From contig CAYUYJ010000003.1 of NCBI GenBank assembly GCA_964449325.1, positions 62,001 through 126,000 of the forward strand: a DNA stretch of 64,000 nt. Direction: 5' to 3'. This stretch comes from RGIG3002 sp964449325. Lineage in GTDB: Bacteria > Bacillota > Clostridia > Lachnospirales > Lachnospiraceae. The notes under the pieces are model-generated. The model had not been told where the DNA came from and ran no database searches. It was given only the letters and a program-made list of their open reading frames with translations. Below are positions 59,095 through 64,000 of this stretch, one piece after another (position 1 is the stretch's first letter; each line of letters begins with the position of its first letter). Both the position numbers and the translations under genes were made by a program.

Positions 59095-59130
59095 ATGAAA
59101 ATCAATGAAGTTGCAAAATTAACAGGTATA
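59095..59130 (+). pseudogene. First codons of a MerR-family gene
   Basis: ATG 59095, preceded by GGGAGAAG, reads MKINEVAKLTGI, the invariant start of MerR regulators, and then runs into the promoter palindrome of the next operon. The rest of the gene is lost. It was probably the third gene of the TipAS/AAA operon. Confidence 0.65.
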
Positions 59131-59136
59131 AAAAAA

Positions 59137-59194
59137 AATAAACTTGACACTGTCAAGTTTATTTTTTATAATTGACATATCTTGACACTGTCTA
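59137..59194 (+). promoter_or_regulatory. Promoter and two TetR-type operators for the hydrolase-tetR operon
   Basis: TTGACA (59144-59149), 17 bp and TATAAT (59167-59172) form a consensus promoter. The -35 lies in a perfect 27-bp palindrome (59137-59163) with core TTGACA-C-TGTCAA. A second copy, TTGACACTGTCTA, is at 59182-59194 over the start site. Occupancy of both would block transcription. Confidence 0.82.
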
Positions 59195-59233
59195 GATTAA
59201 AAATGCAATTATGGAGTCGGAGGTTTCATAAGG

Positions 59234-60346
59234 ATGAGAAAGAAGGTAGTTAGTATGTTAACCAAAATAGTGATTGGAGTGCTGGTATTAGTTATTGCTT
59301 TATTGCTATATGTTGTTATCGTGAGCACAGGAAAAATTAGAGAATACAAAGATGATAAGGGTAATCAGTTGGAAGGAAGTATCAGTGAAAAGATTAAAAT
59401 TGATATAAATGGAGCACAAAACGGACTGTTCATTAATGGGAAAAGTTTGGATAATCCGGTACTATTGTTTGTATCAAGTGGGCCGGGTACGGATGACTAT
59501 TTTTTGAATGAAAAGTACCCTGATATGCATATTGAGGATGAGTTTACGGTCTGTTATTGGGATTATCGGGGTATGGGGATTGTTTATGATAAGAATATTG
59601 ACCCGGCATCAATTGACTTGAATACGCTTGTTGAAGACACTGCCGCAGTCACAAAGTATTTGATGGAGCGATTCGGAAAAGAAAAGATATATATTATGGC
59701 ATTTTCCGGTGGCACAAATATTGCACTAAAAGCAATTGAAAAATATCCTGAATACTATTATGCTTATATTGCCATGGCTCAGGTAATTTGTCGCGGAGAT
59801 GACAATGATACTCTGATTTATCAGTTTATGAAGGATACTTTTACAGAACGCGGTGACAAGAAAAGATTAAACAAACTTGAGAAAATAGTGGATAAAAAGG
59901 ATGATGGAAAAGTTGAGTGCCATGATTGGTATGAATTTGTAGCACTACTGCATGAAGCAGGTGGTGGAACGACCATGAATGAAACCGAATTTGAAGGAAT
60001 TGTTGTTCCTATACTACAGGCGCATTGCTATACACTGAAGGAGAAGTTCGATTATATTAAGGGTATGAAAATGTATCGTACAACTACTCTTAATCAGGAG
60101 CTGGATAATAAGGATTATAGAAAAGCAGACCTTGTATTTGATATTCCTGTGTATTTCATTAGTGGGGATCATGATTACAATTGCCCATGGCCATTAGTGG
60201 AAGAATATTGTGATATGATTGATGCTCCTGACAAAAAATTTTATCTGATAGAAAATGCAGCTCACAGCCCGTTATGGGAACAGCAGGAAACATGTTTTGA
60301 GATTATGAAAGAGATTAAGAAGGAGACACTGGAACATGGAAAATAA
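59234..60346 (+). CDS. Membrane-anchored alpha/beta hydrolase
   Basis: The 370-residue protein has one N-terminal helix (about 8-32) and an extracytoplasmic or membrane-facing hydrolase domain. Nucleophile Ser158 lies in AFSGGTN, an acid in SGDHDYNCPWP and His in NAAHSPLW. The DYRGMG stretch recalls proline iminopeptidase-like hydrolases. Substrate unknown. It is overlapped by the tetR gene that likely controls it. Confidence 0.82.
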   Translation: MRKKVVSMLTKIVIGVLVLVIALLLYVVIVSTGKIREYKDDKGNQLEGSISEKIKIDINGAQNGLFINGKSLDNPVLLFVSSGPGTDDYFLNEKYPDMHIEDEFTVCYWDYRGMGIVYDKNIDPASIDLNTLVEDTAAVTKYLMERFGKEKIYIMAFSGGTNIALKAIEKYPEYYYAYIAMAQVICRGDDNDTLIYQFMKDTFTERGDKKRLNKLEKIVDKKDDGKVECHDWYEFVALLHEAGGGTTMNETEFEGIVVPILQAHCYTLKEKFDYIKGMKMYRTTTLNQELDNKDYRKADLVFDIPVYFISGDHDYNCPWPLVEEYCDMIDAPDKKFYLIENAAHSPLWEQQETCFEIMKEIKKETLEHGK

Positions 60347-60917
60347 GTATCATCATGGTAATCTAAAGCAGGCACTTATTGACGCCGGAATAAGAATTAT
60401 CAATAAGGAAGGTGAGCAGGGGTTGTCGCTTCGTAAAGTAGCAGCTGCATGTGGTGTTTCCCACTCGGCTCCGTATGCGCATTATAAGGATAAAAAGGAA
60501 CTTCTAAGTGCCATAAAGTTATCAGTTACAGAGCAATTTACAGAATATTTATATAAAGCAGTTGATGGGATGAAGGAAGAAAGCACCGAGAAGGCAATCA
60601 TTGCGTTGGGCAGAAGTTATGTGAAGTTTTTCATTGATAATCCGGATTACTATCAATTCCTCTTCTATAATCAGAAAATTACAGTTCATCTGATGATAGG
60701 GGAAAACCATGAAGAGGATTATCCACCATACCTTTTGCTAAAAGCACTTTTTTTAAGATATTTAGATGAGAAGGGGATCAATCTGAGCGATGAAGAAAAA
60801 GAAATAGAACTCATAAAGATATGGTCCACGGTTCACGGTATTGCATCTATTGCATGTATGGAGAATGTTACAACCAGTAAACCGTGGGAAACATATCTGG
60901 ATAAGTTGATTAACTAA
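60336..60917 (+). CDS. TetR-family regulator of the hydrolase operon
   Basis: The 193-residue protein has a TetR HTH (about 10-50, GLSLRKVAAACGVSHSAPYAHYKDKKEL), with the SHSAPYRHF-type recognition helix of one common subgroup. It overlaps the hydrolase gene by 11 bp and would bind the two TTGACACTGTC operators for autorepression. Ligand unknown. Confidence 0.87.
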   Translation: MENKYHHGNLKQALIDAGIRIINKEGEQGLSLRKVAAACGVSHSAPYAHYKDKKELLSAIKLSVTEQFTEYLYKAVDGMKEESTEKAIIALGRSYVKFFIDNPDYYQFLFYNQKITVHLMIGENHEEDYPPYLLLKALFLRYLDEKGINLSDEEKEIELIKIWSTVHGIASIACMENVTTSKPWETYLDKLIN

Positions 60918-60928
60918 CCGGCTTGAAA

Positions 60929-60970
60929 TCCTAAGGGACAGTTGTAGGTTTGATTCCTACCGGGAGCATT
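60929..60970 (+). repeat. 3' fragment of tRNA-Arg (putative attachment-site remnant)
   Basis: These 42 bp match the 3' half of tRNA-Arg(CCU) at 7362-7403 in 39 positions (differences at 60938, 60951 and 60961), including the T arm and acceptor strand plus ATT. No 5' half is present, so it is not a tRNA gene. Confidence 0.85.
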
Positions 60971-60974
60971 TTAT

Positions 60975-61018
60975 TTTGCAGTAATGATTGATTAAGATCA
61001 TTGCTGCAATTTTTTCGT
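60975..61018 (+). terminator. Intrinsic terminator
   Basis: TTGCAGTAATGAT pairs with ATCATTGCTGCAA (one G-T) and is followed by TTTTTT. It closes the hydrolase-tetR operon. Confidence 0.85.
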
Positions 61019-61065
61019 AAGACAATATTTGTAAAAATAAAAATGCTATAAAAAATACAATGATG

Positions 61066-61112
61066 GTCAATAATACTTTTTTCTTGACCACATAAATAAG
61101 GCGTGCTATATT
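61066..61112 (+). promoter_or_regulatory. Promoter of the MFS gene with upstream palindrome
   Basis: TTGACC (61084-61089), 17 bp and TATATT (61107-61112). The inverted repeat TGGTCAA-N14-TTGACCA overlaps the -35. The 145-bp leader to the gene shows no other clear structure. Confidence 0.65.
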
Positions 61113-61256
61113 TAAAACCATATTAGAAACAGGAACGAGGGTTATTCATAACATGAAGCATTAAATATTTACTAATTCGATATTGATTGACTTAAAAGCT
61201 GCATTTTATGCGGCTTGGTTTGATTACTTTTGATTTAGTAGATAAGGAGATTATTC

Positions 61257-62402
61257 ATGTTAACAAAATTTGATAACTTTGATGGGGTCTGTTTTTTTAA
61301 TGGGCTTATCTTTTATGCACCTGTTGCATTATTGATTAGAACAAGAGCAGGTGTTTCTGATTCAACTTTTTTTGTCCTTCAGGCTATAGTTTCACTTGCA
61401 ATTTTTCTTGGAGAAATTCCAACGGGATTTATAACGGATAAAATAGGATATAAGAAATCTATTATTATTTCGCAGATTACGATGCTTATTGCACGTGTAT
61501 TGCTTATGTCAGCATTTTTATCAAAATCATTGTTATTATTTATAATAGAAGCTATAGTAGAAGGCTTTGGAAATTGCTTTTCATCCGGAACGAATGAAGC
61601 ATATTTGTATAGTGTTTATGGGGAAGAAAACTTTACGAAAAAAGTAGCACATTCATCAAATTTTGGTACAATAGGCTTCATTATCAGTACAATAACTTAC
61701 GCATTTATATATAAGTTTTTGGGAATGAAAGGGCTATTGTTGGCAACAGTTTTCTCAGGGGTGGGAGCAGTATTTTTTTCCCTATTTATTATCAAGGAAA
61801 AAGCGATAGATGTTGTTCCTGAAAGAATTGAGGTATGTAGAGTATTATCCTTTTTCAAGGAACCAAAATCTTTATTATATTTAGTATTGCGCTCTATATT
61901 TAGTGTAATCTGGATACTTATAAATTTCTTTTATGTTGAAAAATTGGAGATGAGCGGTATTTCTGCAGAATGGATGTCAGCTATTATTCTGGTATATTCG
62001 ATGAATCAAATGCTTGCAGAACCAATTATATCTTGGATTCAGAAATTCGACGTTAAAAAAGTGTTCTTTATTGCATGTAGTATAGCAGGTATTTTAATTA
62101 TTTTATTGGGGGTAGTCAATCACATTGCTATTAGTATTTTTATTATGTGTATAGGTCCTCTTTTCGTTTCCTTACCGGAATATCTTTTGATGGAGCAAGA
62201 GAATAAAAGAATTGATGAAATGGGATTAGAGCAAAACAGGGCTGCTTCACTTTCTGCATTGAACATGGGGGTAAATATTGTGGAAATAATAGCATTATTT
62301 ATTTCATCAATATTTAGTCTGAACGCTGTAAAATGGTGTTTTGTAATGGCCGGAGCGGTATTACTTACTTTCAATCTAATAAAAGTATATAAAAAATTCT
62401 AA
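61257..62402 (+). CDS. MFS transporter
   Basis: The 381-residue protein has about 11-12 helices and the MFS loop 2-3 motif GFITDKIGYKKS. AAGGAG precedes the start. It resembles multidrug or unknown-substrate exporters common in Clostridia. No partner gene indicates the substrate. Confidence 0.85.
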   Translation: MLTKFDNFDGVCFFNGLIFYAPVALLIRTRAGVSDSTFFVLQAIVSLAIFLGEIPTGFITDKIGYKKSIIISQITMLIARVLLMSAFLSKSLLLFIIEAIVEGFGNCFSSGTNEAYLYSVYGEENFTKKVAHSSNFGTIGFIISTITYAFIYKFLGMKGLLLATVFSGVGAVFFSLFIIKEKAIDVVPERIEVCRVLSFFKEPKSLLYLVLRSIFSVIWILINFFYVEKLEMSGISAEWMSAIILVYSMNQMLAEPIISWIQKFDVKKVFFIACSIAGILIILLGVVNHIAISIFIMCIGPLFVSLPEYLLMEQENKRIDEMGLEQNRAASLSALNMGVNIVEIIALFISSIFSLNAVKWCFVMAGAVLLTFNLIKVYKKF

Positions 62403-62423
62403 ACTCAAAAATAAGAAATCTGA

Positions 62424-63362
62424 TTAAGGAGCGTTCTCATAAATAGAAGCAAGTGCCAGTATTCTGCGCCTGATTTCTGCGCGAACTCCGGGTGGTGAGA
62501 GACATTCGCATCTGTCGCCGAAGCCCAATAGCATATCGTAATAATAGTCATTTTCCAGAAATGGAAGCTGAACGATAAAATGTGAATCGTCCTCTTTGGA
62601 GAACTGCTCGAACGAACAATAATCGAGCAGTCTCTCTACGAGAGAACTGTGGATGCGAAGCGTGATAGTTTGGCGAGGGACCGAATCCATATCCTCGACA
62701 GTAAGCAGTGGTTTCGGAAATTCTTTTGGGGTGAAGGTTTCTTCCGCAAGCTGTAAGTTTAAAATTCGCGTGAGTTTAAACATACGGAAATCTCCTCTTA
62801 GCCGACAGTAGCATTGTACATACCAGTGGCTGTATTTGGACACAAGTTGATAGGGCTCGACGGTTCGGAGCGTCTGCTTGCCATGGTGATCCAGATACTG
62901 AAGGCTTAACAGTCTGTTTTCTTCTAATGCTGTCTGAATGATTTCCACATAGGGTTGCATATCTCTTGTGCCCATCCACGGGTGCAGATCAATACAAATC
63001 TGATTAACCTTTCCCTCGATTTTTCCGGCCTGCTCTGACGGAATGAAGCTTTTGATTTTAGTAAGAGTGTGAATGAGCTCATTTTCGCGCATGACACCCG
63101 ACAGACTGGAGAGCCCCATTAAGAGGGCGGTAAGATCAGCTGTCCCGAAGACATTCTTATCAATCTTATAATTGGGCATAATCTCGAAGCCTCCACCAAC
63201 GCCGGATGTAGCGCAGATGGGGATGCCTGCCATGCATATCGCATCAATATCCCGATAAATTGTGCGGGGTGATACCTCGAACATCTCAGCCAGTTCCTGT
63301 GCACTGACCCGCTTCTTTTCAAGTAGGATGAGAATAATACTGACCAGTCTGTCTACCTTCAT
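62424..63362 (-). CDS. YafY-type HTH-WYL regulator
   Basis: The 312-residue protein has an N-terminal HTH_11 (about 5-60, RVSAQELAEMFEVSPRTIYRDIDAI), a WYL ligand domain (about 135-210, SLQYLDHHGKQTLRTVEPYQLV, WYVQCYCRLRGDFRMFKL) and a WCX C-terminal part. WYL domains bind nucleotides or nucleic acid signals. GAGGTGG precedes the start. It is divergent from a DJ-1/PfpI gene with an operator between. Confidence 0.9.
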   Translation of the reverse strand: MKVDRLVSIILILLEKKRVSAQELAEMFEVSPRTIYRDIDAICMAGIPICATSGVGGGFEIMPNYKIDKNVFGTADLTALLMGLSSLSGVMRENELIHTLTKIKSFIPSEQAGKIEGKVNQICIDLHPWMGTRDMQPYVEIIQTALEENRLLSLQYLDHHGKQTLRTVEPYQLVSKYSHWYVQCYCRLRGDFRMFKLTRILNLQLAEETFTPKEFPKPLLTVEDMDSVPRQTITLRIHSSLVERLLDYCSFEQFSKEDDSHFIVQLPFLENDYYYDMLLGFGDRCECLSPPGVRAEIRRRILALASIYENAP

Positions 63363-63394
63363 ATTGCCACCTCAAAATTTTTTTTGTTAACTAT

Positions 63395-63427
63395 AGCATA
63401 AATTGTTGCCATACATATGTCAACAAT
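63395..63427 (-). promoter_or_regulatory. WYL-regulator promoter with overlapping palindrome
   Basis: On the minus strand TTGACA (63423-63418), 17 bp and TATGCT (63400-63395) form the promoter. The inverted repeat ATTGTTG-N12-CAACAAT (63402-63427) covers it and could also control the divergent gene. Confidence 0.7.
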
Positions 63428-63492
63428 AGAGGTGTATGCTGAGAAAAAGATGAAAATGATATTGGCAAAATGCCGGAAAGAGAGGAAAAAAT

Positions 63493-64000
63493 ATGTCAAT
63501 AGTTTATGTGTATGTTCTTGATACATTAGCAGATTGGGAGATTGGATATCTCACAGCAGAGCTTCATTCGAGAAGATTTTTTAAGAAAGATGCCGGGGAG
63601 ATTATGTTAAAATATGTCGGACGCACAAAGAAGTCCATTACAACGATGGGGGGAGTGACCATTATGCCGGATTGTGAAATCAGTGAAATTGTCATGGATA
63701 AGACGAGTGTTCTGCTTCTGCCGGGTGCAGACACCTGGAATGATTCCTGTCATGAGACGATTTTAGAAATTGCAAAGGAGTTACTTGAGATTGGTGCAAC
63801 TGTGGGAGCTATCTGTGGCGCTACGACTGCATTGGCAAGAACAGGAATCCTCGACAATAGACACCATACCAGCAACGGAGCAGGATTTCTTGATATGATG
63901 GTGCCGCAGTATCGCGGACAGAGCTATTATGTGGACTGTCTTTCTTATGCGGATGACAACCTGATTACCGCAGGAGGTACCGGAGCGCTTATGTGGGCAA
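63493..64000 (+). CDS. DJ-1/PfpI-family protein (3' end outside window)
   Basis: ATG 63493 with GAGGAAA upstream opens a frame that runs off the window (169 residues seen). The fold markers are MSIVYVYVLDTLADWEIGY, LLPGADTW and the nucleophile elbow AICGATTALA with Cys108. Family members are glyoxalase-like, deglycase-like or transcription-associated amidotransferase proteins. Divergent pairing with a WYL regulator is common for this YDR533c/YoaZ-like group. Confidence 0.85.
   Translation, partial: MSIVYVYVLDTLADWEIGYLTAELHSRRFFKKDAGEIMLKYVGRTKKSITTMGGVTIMPDCEISEIVMDKTSVLLLPGADTWNDSCHETILEIAKELLEIGATVGAICGATTALARTGILDNRHHTSNGAGFLDMMVPQYRGQSYYVDCLSYADDNLITAGGTGALMWA

Noticed and set aside
7402..60928. 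Integrase, relaxase or transposase for the putative island
   Set aside because: I looked through all sizeable frames on both strands and found none; island status therefore rests on the tRNA repeat and gene content only.
60929..60970. Functional second tRNA-Arg
   Set aside because: There is no 5' acceptor strand, D arm or complete anticodon arm; only the 3' half exists.

Overview
This 64 kb window looks chromosomal and comes from a low-GC, anaerobic Clostridia-type Firmicute, most probably a gut Lachnospiraceae. The evidence is the AT-rich sequence, strong AGGAGG-type ribosome binding sites, a soj-spo0J-DUF4446-HD-GYP-serS cluster, a DUF3881-like gene, EFR1-type ferredoxin/flavodoxin, and lplB/ytcP-type sugar ABC transporters. 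No phage, transposase, integrase, rRNA or CRISPR genes were seen.

Layout. (1) 0-7.4 kb is a core segment: the end of a LuxR response regulator, a cinnamoyl-esterase-like hydrolase, two perfect parS sites with extra half-sites, parA-parB, DUF4446, an HD-GYP protein, serS, a DUF3881-like gene and tRNA-Arg(CCU). (2) 7.4-24.4 kb is mosaic accessory DNA: a DUF4143 ATPase behind three 33-bp-spaced repeats, a scrapyard of gene remnants (ArsR, thioesterase, methyltransferase), a TetR operon with an Lgt-like protein, an ECF sigma/ABC transporter operon, TetR-CPBP, a chimeric ATPase/TetR pseudogene, an arsenic operon (permease, Cys-rich thioredoxin, arsC, GNAT) whose operators have no adjacent arsR, and a MerR/iron-alcohol dehydrogenase pair. 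(3) 24.6-46 kb is a potassium island: a short KdpD-like kinase with KdpE-like regulator and a CorA-like channel; then, after an apparent 6.8 kb insertion (acetyltransferase, EFR1/Rrf2, csoR-copA::copZ, DUF1349, flavin-binding protein/HxlR), TPR-kdpFABC-kdpDE and trkA-trkA-trkH. (4) 46.7-57.4 kb is a LacI-controlled fructan/sucrose locus: ABC importer, GH32, fructokinase, an unusual GH32 and a MATE transporter. (5) 57.7-64 kb holds a stand-alone TipAS protein with an AAA+ ATPase, a hydrolase-TetR operon, a tRNA-Arg 3' remnant, an MFS transporter, and a WYL regulator divergent from a DJ-1/PfpI gene cut by the window edge.

How it works together. The kdp and trk promoters carry the same tandem 9-bp boxes (ATTCTCACA type) in pairs 11 bp apart, with the last pair exactly 19 bp before TATAAT. 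One OmpR-class regulator, presumably KdpE, therefore probably controls both ATP-driven and channel-type K+ uptake. Most accessory operons have a local regulator with a readable palindromic operator (TetR, MerR, CsoR, Rrf2, HxlR, LacI, WYL). Two repeat pairs suggest the history: a 42-bp copy of the tRNA-Arg 3' end at 60.9 kb, which would bound a 53.5 kb island, and a 30-bp corA-terminator repeat flanking the 6.8 kb copper/redox block.

Top candidates for follow-up are the TipAS/AAA+ pair, the kdp/trk box architecture, the copA::copZ fusion with an internal start, and the GH32 protein with Glu in place of the nucleophile Asp.
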